Assembly: GCA_039969155.1 (NCBI GenBank)
Contig: JBDVOJ010000108.1
Coordinates: forward strand, 29,238-93,237
Length of the DNA stretch: 64,000 nucleotides
Source of the DNA: GCA-002733465 sp039969155
GTDB lineage: Bacteria; Pseudomonadota; Gammaproteobacteria; Enterobacterales; Kangiellaceae
Reading direction: 5' to 3'
In this document: positions 16,994-24,623 of the stretch, one piece after another
Numbering within the stretch: the stretch's first letter is position 1
Layout: the number at the start of each line of letters is the position of its first letter
The notes under the pieces: model-generated
Seen by the model: the letters and a program-made list of their open reading frames with translations, nothing else
Database searches by the model: none
What the model was told of the DNA's origin: nothing
Program-made: the position numbers and the translations under genes

Positions 16994-18943
16994 TTAGTTG
17001 TTTTGTGGCAATTTGTAGAGTTGTTGCTCGTATGCTAACTTACCCCATAGCGCTAAACCCAGAACTTTTTGTGCGGCTTGTTTAGTAGGTTGAGTTCTAC
17101 CATCATAAGTCCAGTCTGACCAGTTAATCTTGTAGCTTTCTACCGATTTGTTCGGCTGTAAAATATCAATTCTTTCATCGATTAACACTCCAAAATTCTG
17201 CCCATTCTGTAGTAGTGCCCGTCCCTTAAACTCTTCTCCTGCGGATGATAAGTCTTTGCCAATTAAAGGGGTTGTATATTTAATTCCCGCCATAGAGAGC
17301 AAAGTAGGAGGCATATCGATTTGGCTAACAATTCTTGGTTCTGTATGAGGATTAATCCCATAGCCCAAGATAACGGCGGGAATATGAAAGGATTTTATTG
17401 GAACGAGTTCTGAACCTACGTTTCTTGCATCGTGATCAGCAATTATTAGAAATATAGTATCTTTCCAATAATTAGAGGACTTAGCCAAATCAAAAAAATT
17501 TCCCAATGCCCAATCTGCATACTTTATCGCATTATTTCGAGTATTTTTATTCTTGTCGTATATTCTAATTTTGTTGTCTGGGAACTCAAAAGGGTCATGA
17601 TTGCTGGAGGTAAATACTAAACTAAAAAAGGGTGATTTTGACTCGCTAAGTGACTCGAACTTTTGATGTGCAGTTATTAATAAGTCTTCGTCCGAAACGC
17701 CCCATGTGCCTACAAACTTTGGCTCTATGTAATCTTTTTGCTCTGTGATATGTTCAAACCCATTCCCTAAGAAAAAACTTTTCATATTATCGAAATGAGC
17801 TTCACCACCATAAATAAACTCAGTGTGATAGTTAAATCTCCTGAAGACTTCTGCGATGGTGAAAAAATCTGTTTGTGACTTGTTTAATTTTACAACTGCG
17901 CGGTCTTGAGTTGGTGTGAATCCGGTGATTACAGCTTCGATCCCCCTTACGGAGCGGGTGCCAGTTGCAAACATTCGGTTAAATGAAATGCCTTCCTTAC
18001 TCAGTTTGTCGAGATTAGGGGTTAGTGGTAGGCCATTTAAACTGCCAACAAATCTAGCGCCTAGGCTTTCTTCAAGAATTATGACAACATTCTTTTGTTT
18101 ACCCGTTTCTGAAGGTTGTCTTTCTATCAGCGTTGGAAGTTCCGAAGAAGCATCATTAAGTGGTGCTTGTCCTTGAAACTCTCGCACGATATCTATAACT
18201 TTTTCTCTAGGCATCGTGCCATAGTCAAGTGAGGAATCTTTCTCAGAAATTAGCTCCTTGCTCGACCAAAGCACTGAGTATATTGAATTTAGTACAAGCG
18301 AATTAACTAGTGGGTCATTGGTAAAGTAAACCATCGAAGGATTTAGAGGTCTATGCCCAAGTGAAGAGCGTGCGCCTAACAAGGCAATAAGGATAATCGA
18401 AGCTACCGTTATCAGTTTAGCCTTGCCAGTATTAGTGTCCGATTTAGCTTGCAAAGACCTAACCCACTTCCAAGTGAAATAACCACCTAGAACTGTGATA
18501 ACTGTACTATTTACTAACTCAGGCAGTTTACTTTTGACTAGCATCCCAAAGACTTCTTTAGGATATAATAAGTATTCTACAAACAGCCTGTTTGGACGAA
18601 CGTTGTACTCTCCAATAAAACTAGGTGTTGCTAGCTCCATAAATATTAACAAGCAAGTGACGGTTGTCAACCATACTCTAGTCAAGTAATTACTCCCCAT
18701 ATTTTCACGTTTGCCATTAGAGAAAGTAGCGGTATATATAGCGGGGATGAATAATAGATAACAAAGAGTTGCGATATCGATGCGGATGCCCTGAATAATG
18801 ATTTCGAACCAGCCATGTTCTTGTGAGACTCTTTCGTATTGCCAAATAGAAAGTCCTAATCGACTTATACTCAAAACTACTAGGGCGAAAATGAAATAAA
18901 AAAGATAGATCATCAACGTGTTTCTGAATGGGTTCTTAATCAT
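16994..18943 (-). CDS. LTA-synthase-like sulfatase-fold transferase
   Basis: The 649-residue protein has five N-terminal membrane helices (to about residue 215) and a periplasmic sulfatase-fold domain (about 280-590). NVVIILEESLGA supplies the first metal-binding segment, FATGTRSVRG the nucleophile Thr329, and DHDARN the later metal ligands. This is the layout of lipoteichoic acid synthase and of Gram-negative phosphoglycerol transferases of OpgB/MdoB type. In a Gram-negative cell it would modify periplasmic glucans or other glycans with phosphoglycerol; the acceptor is not known. It is convergent with the iron operon. Confidence 0.85.
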   Translation of the reverse strand: MIKNPFRNTLMIYLFYFIFALVVLSISRLGLSIWQYERVSQEHGWFEIIIQGIRIDIATLCYLLFIPAIYTATFSNGKRENMGSNYLTRVWLTTVTCLLIFMELATPSFIGEYNVRPNRLFVEYLLYPKEVFGMLVKSKLPELVNSTVITVLGGYFTWKWVRSLQAKSDTNTGKAKLITVASIILIALLGARSSLGHRPLNPSMVYFTNDPLVNSLVLNSIYSVLWSSKELISEKDSSLDYGTMPREKVIDIVREFQGQAPLNDASSELPTLIERQPSETGKQKNVVIILEESLGARFVGSLNGLPLTPNLDKLSKEGISFNRMFATGTRSVRGIEAVITGFTPTQDRAVVKLNKSQTDFFTIAEVFRRFNYHTEFIYGGEAHFDNMKSFFLGNGFEHITEQKDYIEPKFVGTWGVSDEDLLITAHQKFESLSESKSPFFSLVFTSSNHDPFEFPDNKIRIYDKNKNTRNNAIKYADWALGNFFDLAKSSNYWKDTIFLIIADHDARNVGSELVPIKSFHIPAVILGYGINPHTEPRIVSQIDMPPTLLSMAGIKYTTPLIGKDLSSAGEEFKGRALLQNGQNFGVLIDERIDILQPNKSVESYKINWSDWTYDGRTQPTKQAAQKVLGLALWGKLAYEQQLYKLPQNN

Positions 18944-19101
18944 CGGTTGTCATTTACGACTAGGTCGAAATTACCTTGCGGATATCCTTACACTATCTAT
19001 TAACTGAAAAGAGATATTAGATTAAATTGCTTAAGGAAAAATTAAATGACTTACAAATAAAGTTGAAGGTTGAAGGTAGAAGCAGGAAGTTTTTCAACAC
19101 T

Positions 19102-19117
19102 TTTAAGAATTTCTTAA
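19102..19117 (+). promoter_or_regulatory. Candidate OmpR-type direct repeat (TTTAA-N6-CTTAA)
   Basis: TTTAA-GAATTT-CTTAA has the 11-base period of QseB/PmrA boxes and lies 55 bases before the small membrane protein gene at 19172. An AT-rich stretch that could serve as -10 (TATAGA at 19127-19132) follows. The region is AT-rich, so chance is possible. Confidence 0.3.
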
Positions 19118-19171
19118 TCTATTAAATATAGACTAAGTGAATCTAGAATCTAATGAAGCCAAGTCGTAGAT

Positions 19172-19372
19172 ATGAAAAAACTTAGTGCGGAGTTATTCTT
19201 ATCAAGTATCGGAGGCGTAGTCCTTTCGCTTTCTTTTTTTTCTATTATAGGAATTGCCTATTTTAGAGATGTCTTAAGCTTAGCCCAATTACTCGTTTCT
19301 TTATTTGCAAGTATCGCCTTTGGAGCAGGTCTAGGAGCGATGATATGTTATTTTTATACTAAAAGTAGGTGA
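19172..19372 (+). CDS. Small membrane protein of unknown function
   Basis: The 66-residue protein consists of two hydrophobic segments (about 8-30 and 36-60) with a basic start MKK and a basic end TKSR, as expected for a two-helix inner-membrane protein. I recognise no family. It is divergent from the LTA-synthase-like gene, and a perfect inverted repeat lies 35 bases after its stop. Confidence 0.55.
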   Translation: MKKLSAELFLSSIGGVVLSLSFFSIIGIAYFRDVLSLAQLLVSLFASIAFGAGLGAMICYFYTKSR

Positions 19373-19390
19373 AATTGAGTCGTTCAGAGC

Positions 19391-19633
19391 TTGTTTTTAA
19401 AACGATACTATTTTGGCATTTTTACCAAAATAGTCTTCTTATCATCTCGTAAGTCTAGTTTGAGAACCATCGAACAGCATTTTGATATTATTGATGAGGC
19501 AATATCAGATAACGGATTTCGTCTAGAGGTTGAATATCATCCAGAATTTGGTTTTCCAACCGTGATTAGCATTGATTATGCTGTAAACGTTGAAGACGAC
19601 GAGGTTGCCTACTATCTTTCCAATCTGCAGTAG
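19391..19633 (+). pseudogene. DUF6174 C-terminal remnant
   Basis: The 80-residue frame matches only the C-terminal half of DUF6174 proteins: TIEQHFDIIDEAI, then EVEYHPEFGFPTVISIDY and a final DDEVAYYLSNL. The usual signal peptide or lipobox and the N-terminal part with cysteine are missing. The frame opens from a stop at 19376 and its first possible start is TTG at 19391. A perfect hairpin occupies the first codons, so this is more likely a truncated relic than a functional short gene. A terminator follows the stop codon. Confidence 0.5.
19407..19434. repeat. Perfect inverted repeat (10-bp arms)
   Basis: ACTATTTTGG and CCAAAATAGT pair perfectly around an eight-base loop. It lies after the 19172 gene and inside the beginning of the DUF6174 remnant. 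Only a weak T-rich run (CTTCTT) follows, so it may be a poor terminator or an RNA-protecting hairpin. Confidence 0.6.
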
Positions 19634-19658
19634 TACCAAATTGCCTGCAATACTCAAT

Positions 19659-19690
19659 GATTGAAATGCTGTTTATTTCAATCGTTTTTA
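19659..19690 (+). terminator. Rho-independent terminator after the DUF6174 remnant
   Basis: GATTGAAAT and ATTTCAATC form a perfect nine-base-pair stem with a seven-base loop, followed by GTTTTTATT on the plus strand. It overlaps the stop codon of the convergent minus-strand gene. Confidence 0.75.
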
Positions 19691-20278
19691 TTGAGGCATC
19701 TTAACTAGGATGGTATTTTGATCATCCTTGTACTCAATTTGTATCGGCGAGTTTTCTGCTAAGCCTATTTGTTTCATCCAGCGCTGCACATTGGCATAGA
19801 CATCTTGATTGCCGGACAGTTTGCTCACCGAAATTTCAACCCCAGCGATTCGATAGGTCGCAACCCGCATTGTAGAGGTATTAGCGGCCTGCATCGATTC
19901 AGGAATATGTGTCAGAATCGGTTGTTCATCTTGGTCAAATTTTAACTGGTCGACGAAGTAGTTCTTAAACGACGCACTAATACCGTCTATTTTTTCCGCT
20001 GTATCTTTTGCTTTAAAAAACCAAGTGGTATTCGATTTTTTATAGATAGCACCAATGATCGCTTGTTGAGTGTTGCCAACTACCGGTTGTGCCTCGGGCC
20101 GCTGAGTTGGCTGGTTCGTTTGCGCCGACGCAGCACGAGAAAACTCATTAGAAATAGCTTTAGATATATTAGCCATCTCTTTTTCAGAAACTGGTTCTTG
20201 CGGTGTTGGGTTCAGTACAAGGTAGGCAATTGTTGCAAGAGATAGCAATAGCAGTATATTGATTAGGTTACGATTCAT
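19688..20278 (-). CDS. Exported or membrane-anchored protein of unknown function
   Basis: I chose the ATG at 20278 (196 residues). From there the protein begins MNRNLINILLLLSLATIAYLV, a signal peptide or anchor; an upstream ATG at 20335 would add 19 residues that hide it. The polar linker with many Gln/Pro is followed by a globular part including NTTWFFKAKDTAEKIDGISASF, split here by its hydrophobic core, which resembles small proteins that monitor solutes in the periplasm. No family is recognised with confidence. It lies 105 bases after ApbE on the same strand, so it may be the last gene of the flavin-transfer cluster. Confidence 0.62.
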   Translation of the reverse strand: MNRNLINILLLLSLATIAYLVLNPTPQEPVSEKEMANISKAISNEFSRAASAQTNQPTQRPEAQPVVGNTQQAIIGAIYKKSNTTWFFKAKDTAEKIDGISASFKNYFVDQLKFDQDEQPILTHIPESMQAANTSTMRVATYRIAGVEISVSKLSGNQDVYANVQRWMKQIGLAENSPIQIEYKDDQNTILVKMPQ

Positions 20279-20382
20279 TGAGGCACTTGGGACGTCATTT
20301 ATAGTCGCTGATATTGTGCCTCGAATAGCTGCCAATTACAATGGATTGTTAAACTCATAAGGCCGTTCAATGTTTAACGAGC

Positions 20383-21297
20383 CTACCAAAAACAAAGATG
20401 TTTTATTGACTGTTCAGTCAGAAACTCTTCAGCCTGCGCACCCATTAACATCGCCAAACTACTATAGCTTCCGGCCATAACGCAATTGTCAGCAAAAGTC
20501 GTGACAGATAAAGGTGGATTTTCTACTGGGTAACCCGTTTTAGGGTTCATAAGGTGCCCGTAACGTTTACCCTCATAATCGAAAAATCGCTTGGTATTAC
20601 CACTGGTGGCTACCGCACCTTGGCTTATCGTTATAAACGAATTTGGCCATTCTTCATTGGCTAGTTCATCTTGGCAACCAACAGATTCAACACCAACTGT
20701 CCAAGGAAGGGCGTCACTGGCTAATTTTCTAGCCGAAAGGTCACCACCAAAGTTGACTAAAAAGCTCGATTTTGTTGGCGTGCAGGCCTCGAGAAGTAGT
20801 AACGAAACTTGGTCGACCGCATATTCTTTACCGATGCCGCCAAAATCGATCTCCATACCTTTATTCATGTAAAAACTGGATTCATCATAATCTATCTTAT
20901 CAAAACCAATTTTTTTGAGTTGGTGGGATATTTGTTTTTGACTCGGTGGCGATGAGTTATTTTCAAATCTCCAAATTTTTCGCAAGACTCCGGACGAAAT
21001 ATCGAACAGGCCGTTGCTGAGTTCGAACAAGTTGCGGGCATATTCCAGCAACTTGAAAGTTTCGTCATCGATGGTGATTTTTTTACCCTGACTTTTATTC
21101 ATTGTATCAACGAGATTCCCATGAATAAATCGACTGTACTTCTTTTCTATTCTTGAGGTCTCATTGAGAGCGGTGTTTGCGATTGTATGGCAGAAGGTCG
21201 GCTCCAAATTTCTGAGCAAAATTTCACACGGACTAGCCATAGCAGTAAAGGCTATGCGTGAAAAATTTTGGTGATAGCTGACTTCAAATTGGTTCAT
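20383..21297 (-). CDS. apbE: FAD:protein FMN transferase, ApbE family
   Basis: The 304-residue protein shows the ApbE pattern: AMASPCEILL near the start, SNGLFDISSGVLRKIW, EIDFGGIGKEYAVDQV, a GGDLSARK motif, and the C-terminal substrate region with GAVATSGNTKRFF, GHLMNPKTGYPV and TTFADNCVMAGSYSS. ApbE attaches FMN to Ser/Thr of exported proteins. No clear signal peptide is visible at this start (MNQFEVSYHQNFSRIAF), which is unusual for a protein expected to act outside the cytoplasm. It lies 161 bases after the DUF3570 gene and closes the TlpA-DUF4266-DUF3570 cluster. Confidence 0.9.
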   Translation of the reverse strand: MNQFEVSYHQNFSRIAFTAMASPCEILLRNLEPTFCHTIANTALNETSRIEKKYSRFIHGNLVDTMNKSQGKKITIDDETFKLLEYARNLFELSNGLFDISSGVLRKIWRFENNSSPPSQKQISHQLKKIGFDKIDYDESSFYMNKGMEIDFGGIGKEYAVDQVSLLLLEACTPTKSSFLVNFGGDLSARKLASDALPWTVGVESVGCQDELANEEWPNSFITISQGAVATSGNTKRFFDYEGKRYGHLMNPKTGYPVENPPLSVTTFADNCVMAGSYSSLAMLMGAQAEEFLTEQSIKHLCFW

Positions 21298-21458
21298 TTA
21301 CGGGCGTTTGAGCTTGATATCTCTGGTGTTCTCCATAATCAGAGTATAGCTGGTGTTTCAACTTTGTCTAAAAAGTCCGCACGGCTAAGCCTATTAAAGG
21401 CATTCCAAAAACAAGCAACAGGTCTAAAGAAAGTAAATTTATAACCTCACTACATGGG

Positions 21459-22775
21459 TTAGAAATAGTAGTTAAATTGCAGTATTAATGCATCGACCTC
21501 AGGGTACAGTTCGATGTTCTCCAACCCCGAAACGCTCGACTGATTCGCCTTATTCGGTGTTTGTCGGTAGTACTCTAGTCTCACTTCTGCGCGTTCTCCT
21601 CCTTCCAGTTGAAAGCCATATTTTAGCCCGACAGTCATTGCGCTCATATCACCTATTCGGTAATCAGCACTGGCAAACTCAGGAGTGGTTTGTGACTGAG
21701 CTAAGAAGGGTTGATAGAATTCCGCAGCGTCCTGTAAATAAATACGAACATGCGGTTCCCAAAAACTTCCACCTATAGTCATAAACCGCCAATGTGAATC
21801 AATGGTATGTGACTTCATTTCCCAATCATCGGAAATGTATCGATAGGAAAGATCAAAGATAGACTCATCAAAATGGTATTTCGTTAATGCAAACAGTGAA
21901 TGCTGAGTTCGGGAGTCTGGCCTGTTTTCATAAACTAAATCTTGAGTCTGACCATTATCATCAACCACGCTAAGTAGCTTAAACGGGTCGGTCAAATACC
22001 CCTGCATGTCAGCATAACCATAATTCAATTGAACCAGCATTCGTCGATTGATCACCTGGGTCCAACCTAATAACAGTTCGGAAGTACTAACGGTGTCTGA
22101 TTCCGCAATTCGAGTCGCATCAAAAGCGTTCCAGTATTCGTCCTCTGTTACAAACTGACCTTGGTCGATTACCATGGAAGAAAATGCTAGCGGAATATCA
22201 CCTTCAGGCAAAATCTCATCGGAAGCAAAGGAAAGTCCGGCAGATAATGTCGTATTCTTTTGATTGAAGTCCCACGCGAGTTCTCCACTTGCGCCAACGG
22301 AACGATAGTCGTATTCTCGAGAAAGGTTGGTCGCAATTGTGTAACGAGATTGCTCAGTGATCGAATCAGTCCAACTCGCAGCTATTTGCAGCCGAGTGTC
22401 TTTAAACGTGTCATCTAGTGGCGTGCTGTTAGCTGCGGTAACAAATTGGCCTTTGCCCGATGGGCGTGTAAAGGTTTGCGGATTGTCTTGCTCTATGGCT
22501 CCATTGGCAGAGGCTCCGGTTAAGCTGTCCAGAACGACTTTTAAATCTAATTTAGCTGCATCACCATAGGCTTTGTCTGCGGTAACAATTAGCTCTGTTG
22601 CGCTGACCCTATCGGGTTCTGAATAAGCAAGTAAGGAAGCTGAATAATTCCATTCGGCATCAACTTGTTGAGCATTTGCACTGGCACCAAGCAATGCGGT
22701 TGTTGCAAGGGTGAGTTTTTCAGCAAGGGAGACGTTTTTTAACGGACTTCCCGTCGATTGGTTTCTTAGTTGCAT
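21459..22775 (-). CDS. DUF3570 protein, exported beta-rich protein with a possible flavinylation site
   Basis: The 438-residue protein has a signal peptide ending near ANA (about residue 34). The remainder consists of amphipathic beta-strands closing in LILQFNYYF, as an outer-membrane barrel would. It is DUF3570 by its overall pattern and neighbours. Residues 83-89 read DSLTGAS, which fits the Dxx(S/T)GA(T/S) site that ApbE flavinylates; Ser89 would be the acceptor. It overlaps the DUF4266 gene by 10 bases. A role in electron transfer across the envelope is inferred from context. Confidence 0.8.
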   Translation of the reverse strand: MQLRNQSTGSPLKNVSLAEKLTLATTALLGASANAQQVDAEWNYSASLLAYSEPDRVSATELIVTADKAYGDAAKLDLKVVLDSLTGASANGAIEQDNPQTFTRPSGKGQFVTAANSTPLDDTFKDTRLQIAASWTDSITEQSRYTIATNLSREYDYRSVGASGELAWDFNQKNTTLSAGLSFASDEILPEGDIPLAFSSMVIDQGQFVTEDEYWNAFDATRIAESDTVSTSELLLGWTQVINRRMLVQLNYGYADMQGYLTDPFKLLSVVDDNGQTQDLVYENRPDSRTQHSLFALTKYHFDESIFDLSYRYISDDWEMKSHTIDSHWRFMTIGGSFWEPHVRIYLQDAAEFYQPFLAQSQTTPEFASADYRIGDMSAMTVGLKYGFQLEGGERAEVRLEYYRQTPNKANQSSVSGLENIELYPEVDALILQFNYYF

Positions 22776-22996
22776 CCGCAGCCACCTCCTGCAAAACTTC
22801 TGCCACCGCTAGAGGCTTCCTTACTAAAATAAATATGATCATCAATTGATTGATCAAGCGGTGACGAGTTTATAGCCATTTCTGGTTTAGCCAGTAAATC
22901 TCGATCCCATGGGGCGACACCCCAAGAAGAACAGCCTGATAGCACTATTAGCAAACTGACTGCAAAAAATAATTTGATTTTGTGTCTTATACCCAT
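22766..22996 (-). CDS. DUF4266 lipoprotein
   Basis: The 76-residue protein has a lipoprotein signal ending in LSGC (Cys22), followed by WGVAPWDRDLLAKPEM, the hallmark of DUF4266, and a C-terminal tail SGGRSFAGGGCGCN with two cysteines. It should be lipid-anchored in the envelope. It lies between the TlpA gene (24-base gap) and DUF3570 (10-base overlap). The Gly/Cys tail could bind a metal or accept electrons from the TlpA thioredoxin; that is a guess. Confidence 0.85.
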   Translation of the reverse strand: MGIRHKIKLFFAVSLLIVLSGCSSWGVAPWDRDLLAKPEMAINSSPLDQSIDDHIYFSKEASSGGRSFAGGGCGCN

Positions 22997-23020
22997 CTTT
23001 AGATCTCAGGTTAAGTTAGT

Positions 23021-23479
23021 TTATTTAGATGATGCTGTTAGTTGCTTAATCTCGGCTTCGTACTGTTCAATTTTATCCAAGAAAAAACCTGTATGCGCAA
23101 ATACGGGTTTTCCATTTTTGTTAAAAATAATAGAACTAGGCATCCCTTTGATTTGATATTTCTTCGCTAGAAGACTTTTCGGATCGTAATAAATATCAAA
23201 TGTGGCGGGATATTCTTTGAGAAAAGAGTCAGCTAACTCCCGTTTTTTATCTAGATTCACGGCGATAATCACAAGCTGATCATCACTATATTGTTGACGT
23301 ATTTTATTCATCCATGGAAACGATTTTCTGCAGGGGACACACCAAGACGCCCAAAAATCGAGATAGACTACCTTCCCATTAAACTGTGAAATGTCAATAG
23401 TTGGAATTTCTTCATTAGCCCTCGCATTTGCTATAAGCATGGGAAAAACTAACAGTAATATTGCGATTTTTTTAAGCAT
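23021..23479 (-). CDS. TlpA-like periplasmic thioredoxin
   Basis: The 152-residue protein has a signal peptide ending near ARA (residue 21) and a thioredoxin fold with the active site WCVPC (Cys47, Cys50) and the cis-proline loop KGMPSS. It likely reduces or oxidises disulfides of envelope partners. It is the first gene of the minus-strand cluster with DUF4266, DUF3570 and ApbE. GAGGAATAAA precedes the ATG as a good ribosome-binding site. DUF4266, with its cysteine tail, is a natural candidate substrate. Confidence 0.9.
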   Translation of the reverse strand: MLKKIAILLLVFPMLIANARANEEIPTIDISQFNGKVVYLDFWASWCVPCRKSFPWMNKIRQQYSDDQLVIIAVNLDKKRELADSFLKEYPATFDIYYDPKSLLAKKYQIKGMPSSIIFNKNGKPVFAHTGFFLDKIEQYEAEIKQLTASSK

Positions 23480-23525
23480 TTTATTCCTCGAAAGCGTATA
23501 TAAGAGCCAAAACTGAATAGATTAA

Positions 23526-23555
23526 ATCTTAGCTTTGAATGATTGTAAGAACCAA
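23526..23555 (-). promoter_or_regulatory. Candidate promoter of the TlpA-DUF4266-DUF3570-ApbE cluster
   Basis: Read on the minus strand, TTGGTT (23555-23550), an 18-base spacer and TAAGAT (23531-23526) fit a sigma-70 promoter about 47 bases before the TlpA start codon. Confidence 0.4.
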
Positions 23556-23557
23556 AA

Positions 23558-23573
23558 CTTAAAGAAATCTTAA
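23558..23573. promoter_or_regulatory. Candidate OmpR-type direct repeat (CTTAA-N6-CTTAA)
   Basis: CTTAA-AGAAAT-CTTAA is an exact copy of the QseB/PmrA-type half-site arrangement and lies directly upstream of the -35 of the cluster promoter. On the gene's strand it reads in inverted orientation. The response regulator at 13050 is of this family. Confidence 0.35.
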
Positions 23574-23821
23574 ACTAGCTTTTTAATTACTAAATAATTA
23601 ATCGAAAGTTTTGTTTCTGAATTGCTTATCATATTGGAGTAATACCTACTCCTACTGCATCGGTGTTCAATTTCAATGAATTTCGGGTGTTGGAATAGTC
23701 ACCAGAGATTGTAGCACTCTCTATGATTTATCTGGCGCATCTTATTTTTCTCAATATTGCTTTCCACTAAATCCCCGAGGTACTTGAGCTCAGCTAGAGT
23801 TTTCAAGCAAATATGCTTAGG

Positions 23822-24118
23822 TTAATCAATATTAATAAATTTTTGGATGGTTAGTATTGTGCCGAAACTAGCGGCTACTGCAGTAAGCGTTCCTATGGAG
23901 TTTCTTAGCAATTCTGTGGAAAACGTCATAGTTGTCGTGACGATAAATGGCGCCGCTGCGGAAATAGTGCTGGCTAAAAAGTAACTCAACCTACTTACGG
24001 GCCTTTTTATTATTGGAGATAGTTCTATAAATAGACAGACATGGCAAGTCAGAAGGAGATAATACAAATAGCTAGTTATAAGGCCAGCTAAATTTTGGGA
24101 TAGTATTGTTTCAGTCAT
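23822..24118 (-). CDS. Small membrane protein of unknown function
   Basis: The 98-residue protein has two or three hydrophobic helices (about 10-32, 44-64 and 72-92) separated by short polar loops. No family is recognised. It lies 89 bases after the ribbon-helix-helix gene on the same strand and could form a small unit with it. Coding evidence is limited to frame length and amino-acid composition. Confidence 0.42.
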   Translation of the reverse strand: MTETILSQNLAGLITSYLYYLLLTCHVCLFIELSPIIKRPVSRLSYFLASTISAAAPFIVTTTMTFSTELLRNSIGTLTAVAASFGTILTIQKFINID

Positions 24119-24207
24119 GAGAAAGGGTAAATCCTATGTAATTGTTAAGCAAAATAAATAACTCAAGAATCTTCAAGAAGGTTCCACAAATTGAACTAGT
24201 GAAAGTA

Positions 24208-24402
24208 TTATTTTTGAGAGAATGTCTCTTGTTCAAAGACTTGTTCTCGCCAATCGTTGCCCAACCTTGATTCAATAAATTCTCTCATCAACTGTCGGAT
24301 TTTTTGCGAGGGCGTCACGTCTTCCTCACCACATAATTTCTCAAATGCCGATTTTTTCTTTGGATCGACAAGTACCGTGATTCGTGCAGTCCTTTTTTCC
24401 AT
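24208..24402 (-). CDS. Ribbon-helix-helix DNA-binding protein (CopG/Arc-like)
   Basis: The 64-residue protein begins with a basic strand RTARITVLVDPKKKSAFEKL and continues into two helices (TPSQKIRQLMREFIESRL), which is the RHH pattern of small repressors and antitoxins. No toxin-like partner is evident: the neighbouring 98-residue protein is a membrane protein. It may autoregulate from the AT-rich region at 24403-24480. Its targets are not known. Confidence 0.68.
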   Translation of the reverse strand: MEKRTARITVLVDPKKKSAFEKLCGEEDVTPSQKIRQLMREFIESRLGNDWREQVFEQETFSQK

Positions 24403-24623
24403 TTTATTTCGCCCTAATTGATAATTTGAGGAGCTTATTAATATACTTTGTGCATTAAATGATAATTACATTATAATGCTATTATACTTTTATACTCAAT
24501 AAATAATATTTGATTATTAAGGTGTTATTTAAGAGTATTGTATTTGAAGCGGTTTGAGCCATAAAAAGATATTGGTTTATTTTTCGTAAGTTACTGATTA
24601 ATAATGCTTATTGGATTTATGAT

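Larger units (their letters stand above)
23480..23821. other. Intergenic region upstream of the TlpA cluster
   Basis: These 342 bases hold the candidate promoter and direct repeats listed at 23526-23573. A 14-base direct repeat with one mismatch also occurs, TAAGAGCCAAAACT at 23501 and TAAGAACCAAAACT at 23546. The right-hand half (to 23821) shows no gene or structure that I can support. Confidence 0.45.

Noticed and set aside
21369..21450. A very short minus-strand hydrophobic frame between DUF3570 and ApbE
   Set aside because: It has no ATG or GTG start in frame and no ribosome-binding site; about 26 residues with no family match.
24208..24402. A toxin-antitoxin pair formed by the RHH protein and its neighbour
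   Set aside because: The neighbouring 98-residue protein has several membrane helices and no toxin motif, and the gene gap is 89 bases.
24500..24530. TTAAG...TTTAAG repeat before nhaD as another OmpR-type box
   Set aside because: The half-sites are 12 bases apart and not 11, in a very AT-rich region.
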